Assembly: GCA_001600415.1 (NCBI GenBank)
Contig: BCJX01000005.1
Span: 618,109-682,108 of the forward strand
Direction of reading: 5' to 3'
Source: Pascua guehoae
Taxonomy: Eukaryota > Basidiomycota > Tremellomycetes > Trichosporonales > Trichosporonaceae
DNA length: 64,000 nt
This document shows, piece by piece, positions 38,201 through 47,205 of the stretch. The position numbers and the translations under genes were made by a program. Every line of letters starts with the position of its first letter. The first letter of the stretch is position 1. Below the pieces are notes generated by a model that did no database searches, had not been told where the DNA came from, and was given only the letters and a program-made list of their open reading frames with translations.

Positions 38201-39108
38201 GCGGTGGAGCTCGACGCCTCGTCGCTTCCTTGCGTCTGTTCTGCATCTTCTGATGCTTTGTCCTCGTTTGGGTTCACTGGCCGAGGTCCAGGCCGCGGGG
38301 CGACAGTGACGACAATCGGCTTTGGCACACGAGCAATTTCGGAAAGGTTGGTCGGCGGACGTCCGCGGCGGCGTTCGCCGGCCCCGGCGGCGGCGACATT
38401 GGTCGTGGGACGCTCCCTGCGACCGTTGGCTGTGTGGTGAGTGCGAGTGTGTGTGGTGGTTGTGGAGACGACAATCCCACCGACAGGGCTCGCTCCCACG
38501 CCTGCGCCCCGTGCTTCGGAACGGCCCGCGGGCCCAGCTGTCCGTCGCTCACGCGTGATAGGGGGACCGTAGAGGGTTGGGAAACGGTCGCGGGCCTCGG
38601 CGGCGTCGGCAAAGTCGCGGAAGCGGGGGAGGTCTGGGAGTCCCCATGCCGCGGTATCACGGCGGCGTGGTGGACCGGGGATGTCTTGAAGAAGATGGCT
38701 CCATGGTGCGTCGCCACGGACTAAACGTGGTAATTCGAGCACGAGCGTGGCCGCCAAGTTTGGCTGTCCAGTGTCAATGTCATCAGCGGCTGCGAACGTG
38801 GGAGCTGTCGGTGATGTGGACGCTGGCACGGGGGCACGGCCGCGAACGCGTGGAGGTCGAACTGGCAGGACAGGATCAATCAACCCAGGTGCCGGCGGGA
38901 CGGTGACTGTGGGCGTAGGGAGCGGGCCGCCGTCGGAGAGGGCGCGCTCGAGCGCATCAGCCTGTCCGCGCAGACGGTCCACGGCGAGCGACAGTTGGGT
39001 GACACGCTGGGAGAGTGAGTCGCGCAGCTCTTCGAGGGCGCGCAGGAGCGCGCGCGTGTTGGCCGGGTCCGGGCGGTAAGCCGCGTCTTGTGTTGGGCCC
39101 GGCGGCAT
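35278..39108 (-). CDS. Large intronless protein of unknown function, mostly disordered
   Basis: 1276 aa from the ATG at 39108 (MPPGPTQDAAYRPD). The frame stays open 57 codons further upstream, but that stretch is Leu/Pro simple sequence without an obvious start. No known domain recognised. Visible parts: an N-terminal coiled coil (LLRALEELRDSLSQRVTQLS...), a long Thr/Ser/Pro/Arg-rich region, then a second helical stretch near residues 520-590. Next is a more ordered segment rich in Trp, Tyr and charge (FRWPPFPHVHRG, WEYEYYRDFLYEGP, ALERDWDDFNE) at about 620-780. After Pro-rich and Ala/Thr/Ser-rich acidic repeats the C-terminus is RPYVSLVDL. Intact reading frame and codon use like its neighbours argue for a real gene. 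A scaffold or regulatory role is a guess only. Confidence 0.65.
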   Translation of the reverse strand: MPPGPTQDAAYRPDPANTRALLRALEELRDSLSQRVTQLSLAVDRLRGQADALERALSDGGPLPTPTVTVPPAPGLIDPVLPVRPPRVRGRAPVPASTSPTAPTFAAADDIDTGQPNLAATLVLELPRLVRGDAPWSHLLQDIPGPPRRRDTAAWGLPDLPRFRDFADAAEARDRFPTLYGPPITRERRTAGPAGRSEARGAGVGASPVGGIVVSTTTTHTRTHHTANGRRERPTTNVAAAGAGERRRGRPPTNLSEIARVPKPIVVTVAPRPGPRPVNPNEDKASEDAEQTQGSDEASSSTASPTNTTRTTDSGDTVSTVTVTAAGLTPDVAITPPDTSDPAGDGTTAPASSPSQPRLSPRTWTTPYPIVRGGRARLGPHGLESITPLSLGSLSDTTSSSPPSPASPASPASTSIAEVARPTRAEIWAGVPRGSATTRALVVHNTQERLHGRSRTAATTTPGTNLEVPTEPRRVPTAAPSVPRPSHRVADTNPATRPGAFTGAGALRTATAATIAAYDREIHRLQHRLDETSREWNAALDAERSRALMGQVPNEFSNVRAGAMRRHMEVSHQLWTLLVRRAVRRGDRGAVHESPEARAPTDALRFALGPQMFRWPPFPHVHRGVGGGGVTERGNRGDLDEMEQRFIQRIERERNRNPRAAPAPAAETTTDQWEYEYYRDFLYEGPRDDGQGQDDWAADRREFLQLIERSEALREARRESNQALERDWDDFNESDGNDADLQPPREMDFPPFPILRHIPTPAPPPMPAVQPLQPIHPPAPNAGPGAPPRSSRVPVLTPALPPTARPGSAPTGPPTVSEVVDTMGSSARSWNDFLNTASFDIPQRSSIEGRIGRLRTREASATALEPAAQDDEAPAAAQGRGNAAGPETPQISEMNIPPSGGPSPSPLVAPVTVTAQEVIAADTTQDSVPTPTVATEVEAPDLRVATDDLAAAMDTLGATMAATSITRLPATDSPSMDEDMTAALQALNATMLALDSNPPASDTSATAEDSRSPEEQMEAAAEALSATIAELAAEAAAEAATETGTAATDRPSSTDAAELLAPASVDTDARTDISPASDVATVASDTGTDGDVDTVFEPPSRRGSTDTVVPGTWQTWNWDDDGGDGSSTSSESETSTSAPESTLGSLAPSFSSASESPSASLPLSPSLASPPPSLASPSTSPPSWVISSLVSRSVASASASASTSAAASPAATTSASPSATASASASGSGSASATNPPPLNPLLRDIEAKEHGALRADRWPVPRPPSARPYVSLVDL

Positions 39109-39482
39109 TGGGAGAGTGGATAATGGGCAAGGTGAGAGTGATGGTGGCAACAGCAAAGAGGGAAGAGGGGGAAGAGGCAGAGGCAGAGGCAGAGGCAGAG
39201 GGAGGGTTGCCACGGGCGGTGTGCGGGGCCGAGCGGCGGCGGGACCAGGCAGGTGGCAGTGGTTACTCGTTCCAGGCACCGTTTCAAGGTGTGTCTGTTG
39301 TGGCAGTGTACAGGAGGATGGATCCCTTCAATGGCAATGTCGTCATCACTCATCCACCCCACCCCACCTCGTCCCTTCCAGAAATACCCCAGATATCCAC
39401 ACTTTTTCCCCCTTTTCTCTCTTTGCTCACTCTCTCTCTCTATCTCTGTCTCTCTAACCCTGCTGCCTACAACACAACAAAC
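39109..39482. other. Divergent promoter region
   Basis: 374 bp between the divergent 1276-aa orphan and the UPF0014 permease. It includes a GAGGCA hexamer repeat (about 39175-39203) and a CT-rich stretch (39400-39460) before the permease start. Confidence 0.6.
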
Positions 39483-41266
39483 ATGTCAAACTCGACCCTC
39501 ATTATCGGGATGGAAAAGCCCACAGAGTCGCCGCACTTGACGTGGACAAATGTGGGCATCGGCCTCCTCTTTGTCGTCTTTGACGCCATACTCTCTGGCA
39601 TCCTCGGCCTGGGGATCGGTACGAGCCTCCTCATCTCGGCAGGACGATGCATCCTCCAACTATCGGTAATGAGTCTCGTGCTCGGGAGCGTCTTTGAAAG
39701 CAACTCTCCATGGGCCATTGCGGGCATTGTGCTCCTCTTGAACGTGCTTGGAGCCACAGAGGCGACATTCAACAAGGCCAAGAGGAGGTGGACCAATATG
39801 GTGAGTGTGGAGTGGCTGGAGACGGGGGGTTGAGAAGAGTCATGCGGTGTGGTTTCATTGAGGACACCGCATTCAGATGGGTTGGGCTCCCCCATGAGAC
39901 CACCGAGCGTCCAGCAATGGGAGGAACGGTACCGTTCTCCAATTGTAGTACTACACATTGGCAGTGGAACCGCCTCGACGCCCAAGTCTGGACTACTTCC
40001 AAACGTCATGCCTCACAACCCATAATCCCCAGCACCCCTGCCCGGTGACTTACCTAACAACAGTTCCCATGCCTCCTCACGGCCATGCTCTGCGGCACCG
40101 TCCCCGTCTCCGTCCTGGGGTCTCAGTACGCCATGGGCCAGCGGCCGTTCTGGCAGGCGGACCAATACAGTGAGTCTGGAAGAACCGAAACGCTGTTACA
40201 GCCTCGTTCGAATCTGACTCATCCCAGTCCCGATCCTCGGCATGGTCCTCGGTAACGCCATCAGCGCCATCAGCGTCGCCATGAATGCGGTCAACAAGGA
40301 GTTTGCAGAGAACCGCGACAAGGTCGAGACGTACCTCGCCTTTGGTGCGAGTCGCTTCGAGGCGTGCCGCCCCGTGGCGGTCGAGGCGCTCAAGCTCGCC
40401 CTCCTCCCTACGATCAACCAGATGAGCATTATTGGTCTCATCTCTATTCCTGGTGCGTAACGTGTTTAGATGAGGCGCAGCCGTTGGGGGTTACACGAGT
40501 CACCGCGAGCTCGAGCTCGAGCTCGTTAGACTCTGTGGCGGACGCAGAGCTCTCCACTGTTGGGTTTCCGAAGCGCTCTAGGACGTCGGTACACCTGCGG
40601 GTGGTGAGGAGAGCGAGTCTGAAGAGAACATGTAGAGGAAACTCGTGGGGAGTACGTGGAGGGCGGTCGAGAGTTGCACAGGTAGCGGCCAGCTCGTCCT
40701 CGCTCAAGGGGTAGCGAGGGCGGCGCCTCTGCCTGTCCATAACGATTCTGCACGGGCATAGTAACAGAGGCCCAAACCAGAGCCATAGGGCCCACCACTT
40801 GGAGTGCATGACAACTGACGATCAGGTATGATGACCGGTGCCATCGTGGGCGGCAAGAGCGTCGAACAAGCTGCCCGCCTCCAGAGTAAGTCCTGTACCA
40901 ACCTTAACAAAACCCCCCTTGCGACCCCGCAGCACCCCCTCAACACTCAACTGTGCCCCACTTTGCACCCCCCTAACCCCAGTGATCATCATGTTCATGA
41001 TCTCGGCCACTGCCGCCCTCTCGTCCCTCGGCGCCCTGTACTTTGCGCTCAGCACACTTGTCGACGGCCGCCACCGTATCCGCACCGACCGGCTCGACTC
41101 TGAAAAGCCCCTCGTCTACCGCGCCATGGACCGCGTGTGGGCCACGCTCGAGAGCTGGGTGTGCTGCGGCCGCGAGCGGGGTACCGAAGAAGAGCGCGAG
41201 GGGCTCCTGGGCGATGGGGGTAATGGAGGTGTCGTCAACCACGGTGCAACGTCCAATGGGCGTTGA
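39483..41266 (+). CDS. UPF0014/FetB-like membrane permease
   Basis: Polytopic membrane protein of the UPF0014 family, which includes bacterial FetB (iron-export ABC permease) and plant STAR2/ALS3. Five exons: 39483-39800, 40064-40169, 40228-40452, 40826-40885, 40983-41266; 330 aa, longer than bacterial members because of N- and C-terminal tails. Family signatures: NVGIGLLFVVFDAILSGILG, the core PILGMVLGNAISAISVAMN, the cytoplasmic loop VETYLAFGASRFEACRPVAV, and PTINQMSIIGLISIPGMMTG followed by GGKSVEQAARLQ. The remainder forms several hydrophobic helices. In bacteria the permease pairs with a separate ATPase; no ATPase gene lies in this window. Substrate is unknown (metal or nucleotide-sugar in relatives). 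Its 3' end faces CDC37. Confidence 0.9.
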
Positions 41267-41734
41267 GCGGGTGCTGTGGACGAGAGTGCAGAGAAGAGAA
41301 TGCACATGGATCAAAGGACGGATGGATGTGGAAGCTCGGCGTGAGATAGAGTAAGCACCGATATCGATGCCGATGGGGACGCGCACGCGTGCAAGCCAGC
41401 GCTTGGACATTCGGGCCGTATAGAAGGTCGTGAGCTTGAGACCGTAACCCTGGTTCGCACTACAGTTGTGCACCCACCCATGCAATGCCTACCAGCAGAT
41501 CACAGTAGCACCTGACAGATGCCGGAGGCTCGGTGTCGCAGTATTGAGTGTGATCAGCCCTGTCCACAATTGCAGAGACACCCACTTCCCATCTGCTAGT
41601 GGACGCTGATAGCTCGACCATGTTGCACTACTGTATACATCTCTCTACTCGGGTCGTTCGCCCAGATAGAACTCGACCAGTGGCCTGGCTTTTCCCTCCT
41701 CTCTCACACACATGTCACTGTCCCCTCCAGCAGC
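41267..41734. other. Convergent 3' spacer; nothing seen
   Basis: 468 bp between the 3' ends of the permease gene and CDC37. I see no gene or repeat. Confidence 0.65.
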
Positions 41735-43548
41735 CTACTTGGTCATGTCGCGCACGCCCGTCTCGCTAAAGCTCAGCATGCCGCCCTCCTGCATGAGCTC
41801 GACGACGGTCTCGGCGTCGGCCACCTTCATCTTGGCGAGCACCTTGTTGACCTCGTCGAGGCTTTCCGTCTGGAGAGCCTTCCGGAGGGGTTCGGGGAAG
41901 GCCTGGAAAATCTCCCACTTGCGCTGGAGGAACGCGCGGACCTGCACAGTGTGAGCCGATTATTCGAGCCAAACGTTTTGCACAGGGGGTGGGTGTGTCC
42001 CACCCCCCAACGGCCTGGGTTCGCCTTACTCACCTGGTCCATGTCGAGCTCCTCGGCGCCCTCGCCTTCGATGCGCAGGTCCTCGGGAGGCGGGCCGTCG
42101 GGAATGTTAAAGCCAATCTTGACATTGGGGTCCTCGGCGACGAGCTGGATCTGCTCGCGCTCCTCGTCTGCCTCGGCTTGCAGCTCCTTTGAACGCTTCT
42201 CGACGTGTCCGTATGTGCGCTTAAAGTCGTCGCTGAACATGTTCAAAGATTTGGGGTTCTTCGAGATCATCCTGGAAATTGTCAGTGGGGGAAGCGACAC
42301 GGAGTCGGAAGGGCAGGACGGGCAGACTGTACACGGTCACGACCGACACAAGACCACGCCGTCACGGCACGGCACCACCACAATCAAAACACACCTCTGG
42401 AAGAACAGTCCGACACCATCACGTCCGAGCTCGCGGCAGTAGTTGATAATCAGGCTCTGGTGGACACAGCGCTTGGCGAGTGCCTTGTCGCCGCGGCGCT
42501 CGGCGTCAAACGCCTCGAGGAGGATGGCATCGTGCGTCGACTCGGAGAGCACAGACGAGTCCTTTTGAATAAACTCGTACGCCTTTGCAAAGTCGCCCAG
42601 GGGGATGTTGGTAAAGGCGCGTGCGGCGGGGGTGAGCGAGGGAAGGTCGTCCTCGTCGGCGTCGACGTGGTCGGGGGCCGAGGGTGTAGATGACTGAGGA
42701 GTCAGTCAATCATCATACCATGCAACTCACGCTCGAAGCTCCAGGGTTGAGCACCTCGATGGTCTGCACCGACTCCTTTGGTGCGGGTGCCGCCTTGGGC
42801 TTGGGCTTCTTGTCGAGGGGGCTCTCCTTGGCCGTGCTGACCGAGCTCTTGCTCCACCCTTCGTGAATGTCGTCGCTGGTGATGCGCTTCTTCTGCTCTG
42901 CCTCCTCCTTTGCAATTTCCTTCTTGACATCGTCGTCGCGGCGGTCGAGCGCCTGGAGGTGCCATGTGAGACGCTCCGTGAGGGCCTGTCCCATGACCTC
43001 GGCCTTGGAGTCGGGAACGGTCGCCTCGCTCGCCCACGCCGGCTCGCCCGACTTTTCATCCACCTTCTTCCCGCCCTTTGTCACGACGCCGTTCTCGACC
43101 TTTGCGTCGCCGTCGACGAGCCACGCTGCCTCGCGCCACACGTCGCCCAGGAGCTGGCCAATCATCATGTCGTACGTCGGCTGGTTGGGTGCCCCCGTGT
43201 TCGGCTTTTCCGGCGACGGCTGTTCCTTGATCCGACGCTGGACCGCGCGGAAGTGCGACACACCCTTGTCCCCGAGACCGGAGACAATGGCCTGGATCCG
43301 CGGACGCAGCGCCTTGTTCAGCTCGAGCTCAGAGTTAAGCTTGGCAATCAGCAGACGGCGCTGCTCGCGCTTCTCGTGAATGTCGCGCTGCTTCCAGCGG
43401 ATCATCGAGCGCTTGTCCACATTTGGGTGCTCCTCGATGTCCGAGTCATCGGACAGCTGGCCGTTAGCAATCTGGTACACGTAGGATAGAGTGTCCACTC
43501 CCGCTTACTCACCTCGAGGTTGTCCCACTTTGAGTAGTTGAGGGGCAT
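41735..43548 (-). CDS. CDC37: Hsp90 co-chaperone Cdc37
   Basis: Delivers client kinases to Hsp90. Five exons (minus strand): 43548-43513, 43456-42731, 42693-42395, 42271-42034, 41941-41735; 501 aa. The N-terminus MPLNYSKWDNLE splices to LSDDSDIEEHPNVDK, giving the conserved CK2-phosphorylated Ser context. Then come the client-binding helices (RWKQRDIHEKREQRRLL), a middle Hsp90-binding domain (FAKAYEFIQKDSSVLSEST, DAILLEAFDAERRGDKALAK, CVHQSLIINYCRELGRDGVG) and the C-terminal helical domain ending VRDMTK. An acceptor 15 nt upstream of the one chosen for exon 2 would insert five residues (IANGQ); the chosen one matches the family. Divergent from ABP1 with 338 bp between starts. Confidence 0.96.
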
Positions 43549-43886
43549 GTTTTGTGAATTCTAGGTGAAGGAGGGTTGAGATGTCGAGTTTGGGATGAGT
43601 GGAATGCTCGAGAAACACGTCTATGACGCGCCGGCGGCCCACAAAGGAACCCGAGCGCGCGCGCCACGCACAGCCCCGATGGATATTACGTAACATGGAC
43701 CCCCCCTATCCAGCTGCGATGTCGTTGCAGGCAGCCTCTGTCGACGTCACCACGTACGAGGGAAAGGAAGGGCGTGGGCAGCCACATCCACACTCACACT
43801 CACACTCCTCCATTGCCAAGGGGGTTGAAAGAGCTGTGCAACATCCATCCATCCATCTCCCCTCCTTTCTCTCTACACCATCCACC
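43549..43886. promoter_or_regulatory. Divergent promoter of CDC37 and ABP1
   Basis: 338 bp between the two start codons, with an ACACTC microsatellite (43790-43808) and a CATC repeat (43846-43857) before ABP1. No gene. Confidence 0.55.
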
Positions 43887-46288
43887 ATGTCGGTATCATT
43901 CATAGCACCCGACCTCCAACCCACCTACCAGGCCCTCATCAACGGCACCGCCGACTATGATTGGGCCCTCTTCACCCAGTCGGGCAACGAGCTCAAGGTC
44001 GAGGAGACTGGCAATGGCCTCGAAGACCTCTCAGAGGAGTTTCAGGATGGCCGGTGAGTGTGCTCGAGACGAAGACGCTGCCCTGCCATTCCCATACTAA
44101 CAAATGCAGCATCCAGTACGCGTTTGCACGTGTCCAGGACCCCAGCGTAAGTTGCCTCTTGCTGCGATGGGAGCTCACTCGCAGCGCTCGCTCGACCGCT
44201 TTGTTCTCATTGCGTGGTGCGGCGAGGGTGTCCCCGTCATGCGCAAGGGCCTGTTCCGTGAGTATCCATCTTACTGGTGCCAGTTTCCACCGTGCCCTGT
44301 CCCCTAACACTATACAGACTCGAGCATGAACCAGGTGCAGACCAACTTCCTCAAGGGCGCCCACATTGTCATCCAGGCGCGCTCCGACCTGGACGTGACC
44401 CCCGAGCACATTCACAAGCGCATCCAAGAGTCGTCTGGCTCAAAGTATGTCGCTGGTGCCGCTGCTCCCGAGCGCCCCGCTGCAGCTCCAAAGGTGACGC
44501 CGTCGTACCGCCCGAGCCAGGGGCTCGGTGGGTCGATTGGCCGGCCGACTCAGTCCTCGACGCCTGCGTCGTCGTGGAGTCGCCCGACTCCATCTGCGCC
44601 GGCCGCCGCGCCGCCCCTGCCGACCTCGTCGCGGCCCACCTTTGGCGCGCCCAGGCCCGTTTCGCCTCCCAAGGCTGTATCCCCGCCTCCGGCTCCCAGG
44701 GCGCCCTCTCCTCCCCCCGCCCAGCGTGCTCCGCCTATCCCCGCGGCTCAGCGCCCCGTGTCTGCGTCGACGCCCGCACGTGAGGAGCCCGCCAAGCCCG
44801 CGCCCGAGGACCGCATTGCGCCCGTGGGCACCAACTATGTCCCCGTCAAGCTCACGCCGGGCAAGCTCGGCAACCGCTGGAACCCCGCCGCACAGAGCCA
44901 GGATACCGAAGAGGACACGTCCACGGGCCCGAGCCTCAAGGAGCGCATGGCTGCGTTCAACAAGCCCGCCGCTGCGCCCTTTGCCCCGCAGCACTCGGGC
45001 GGCAAGAAGCTCACGTGGTCTGAGCGCCAGGCCGAGGCCAAGCGCCTGCGCGAGGAGGAGGAGGCACGCAGCGCCGCCGCGATCGCGAATGGTAAGCCTC
45101 ACAGCCACAGCGTGTGCTAACGCCGACCCAGCGCCAAAGCCGACCTTCCAGCGCCCATCGTTTGGCATGACCAACGCGCCCCGCCCGACGTTTGGCGCGC
45201 GTGCTGGCGCGTCGCCGTCGCCGCCTGCTTCGCCTCCCCGCGCGCCGCCTGCTCCGTCTGCCCCGTCGCCGCCTCCTGCGGCGTCCCCGCCCAAGGCTCC
45301 GGCCCTTCCCACCAACCGTACCGTGCCCCCGCGCCCCGCCGACTCCGACTCGGAGCAGGAGCAAGGCGACGACGACTGGGAGGCGCCTCCGCCGCCCAGG
45401 CCCGCTGGCGGTGGCTTCTTCAGCCGTCCCGGTGCCAAGGTCGGCGCTGCTGCTGGTGTGGTTGGCGTGGCTGCGGTTGGTGCTGCGGCCATTGGCGCTT
45501 CGTCTGAGGATGCTCCTCCGCCCCCACCGCCGCCGCCCCCTCCCCCTCCCCCTCCTCCTGCAGGAGACTCGATGGACGAGCTCACACGCCTCAAGGAGGA
45601 CCTTACTCTGCAGGACGCGCCTCCCCCGCCTCCTCCCCCTCCCCCGCCCCCTCCTCCCGGCCCGCCTCCCGTGCCGACGGGGGCGCGTCCTGCGCCTGCC
45701 GCCGAGGAGGCCGCCCCTCCCCCGCCCCCACCCCCGCCCCCTCCTCCTCCCCCCGCGGCCGCCCCTGCCGTCACGGCCACCCCGACCGCGCGCGCAATGT
45801 ACGACTACGAGGCTGCCGAGGACAACGAGATTGGTTTCCTCGAGGGCGAGCTGATTACGGACATTGAAGAGGTCGACGACGGCTGGTGGATGGGCACGAA
45901 CGTGCACGGCCAGAACGGCCTCTTCCCATCCAACTACTGCGAGCTGGTCGAGGGCGAAGAGGCGGCCGCTGTCGCCCGCCAGCCCGAACCCGAGCCAGAG
46001 CCAGAGCCAGAGCCAGAGGCCGCCCCTCCTCCCCCGCCCCCTCCCCCTCCNCCTCCCCCTCCCGCTGCTGTCCCCGCGCCTGCCGCCAACGAGGGCGAGG
46101 TCATGATTGCCGGCTACGACTACGCGGCCGCCGAGGACAACGAGATTAGCTTTGCAGAGGGCGACCGCGTCACCAACATTGAGCGCATCGACCCCGACTG
46201 GTGGCAGGGCACGTGTAACGGCCAGGAGGGTCTCTTCCCCGCCGCCTACGTCATGACCCCAGAGGACTATGCCGCCATGCTCGAGTAG
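43887..46288 (+). CDS. ABP1: Actin-binding protein Abp1 (drebrin-like), ADF-H plus two SH3 domains
   Basis: Cortical actin-patch adaptor linking actin to endocytosis. Five exons: 43887-44053, 44110-44146, 44185-44257, 44318-45091, 45132-46288; 735 aa. The ADF-H domain is residues 1 to about 135 (DYDWALFTQSGNELKVEETG, IQYAFARVQDP, FVLIAWCGEGVPVMRKGLF, HKRIQESSG). A long Pro/Ala-rich region contains charged actin-regulatory-like segments (KKLTWSERQAEAKRLREEEE) and polyproline tracts that could bind profilin or SH3 partners. The two C-terminal SH3 domains are near residues 572-628 (AMYDYEAAEDNEIGFLEGEL, WWMGTNVHGQNGLFPSNY) and 675-732 (GYDYAAAEDNEISFAEGDRV, WWQGTCNGQEGLFPAAYV). Yeast Abp1 has one SH3. 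An N at 46051 lies in a polyproline codon run. Confidence 0.96.
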
Positions 46289-47205
46289 GTGCGGTGCAAC
46301 GGGCGCTCGTGCACAGCGCCCAAGTGTTTAGAATGCCAGAATGGGGCCGAGTATGGATGGGCCGGAAAGAATTGAAATACGCACAAGTACAGGTAGACAT
46401 GAACGAATGAAACCAGTGGACCGACTTGGGTGTGGGTGGAAGGTATGAGTAGCCAAGCATCCAAGCGTACAGCGTCAGCTGTGGCCACCAGCCAATGCTC
46501 GTAAAACACGGCCACATGCCACAAGCAAACTGCTACATGCTACGCCACAGTGCCGCGGTCAGGCGAGATGGTGCCACCCAAGTAATGGTCGCCGGGCCCG
46601 GTGAGCCAACAGGCGCAATGACGCTGCACGCTCCTGGGTAGGCTTGGCATCACCCACCTCGCGCTGGCTGGGGTGGAGCCACGTCGTGCCAAGTGGCGCC
46701 CGCAATGACGACCATGACGGCATTGTGGCATGGGCCAGCCGGTGGTGGCAGCTGGTGGCGGCGCTGTCGAGGTGGACGCCTGGTCTCGCCATGTTCGTAG
46801 GGTGGTAATAGTTGGACGACACTCGAATGGGTGAGACTGAGCTGTTGAGATGGGGGCTGGAATATGTTCGGCTCAAGAATGGTCTAGGAGGTGGGTGCAA
46901 CGACGACTCTTCGCTTCCTGCACACTCCACTTGTCTTTGGGCTCTAGGGGCTGGCACAGGTCACTGAGGCGGTTGCACTGGCGCGTGCTGTTGTTTAGAT
47001 CGCAAGTGGGACACCATTTTGTCAGTTGCTTGAAACCTTCCGTTCAGTTCCACTGCTCCTCCCATCGCCATGAACAAAGCCACAACTGTACCCGTGCGCG
47101 CTGCTGAAAATCAAATCACATGCATCTCAAGATGCTAAGATCCTAGCCGTCACTTGCTAGCTACTCGCCGAAACGGTGCGAGAGGTCAGGTCAGAGGTGG
47201 CCAAA
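46289..47205. other. Convergent 3' spacer; no gene seen
   Basis: 917 bp between the 3' ends of ABP1 and NST1. No domain, repeat or RNA feature found. Confidence 0.6.

Noticed and set aside
44440..45780. 446-codon frame antisense to ABP1
   Set aside because: Shadow of GC-rich proline/alanine codons; the plus-strand frame has ADF-H and SH3 domains and consistent splicing.
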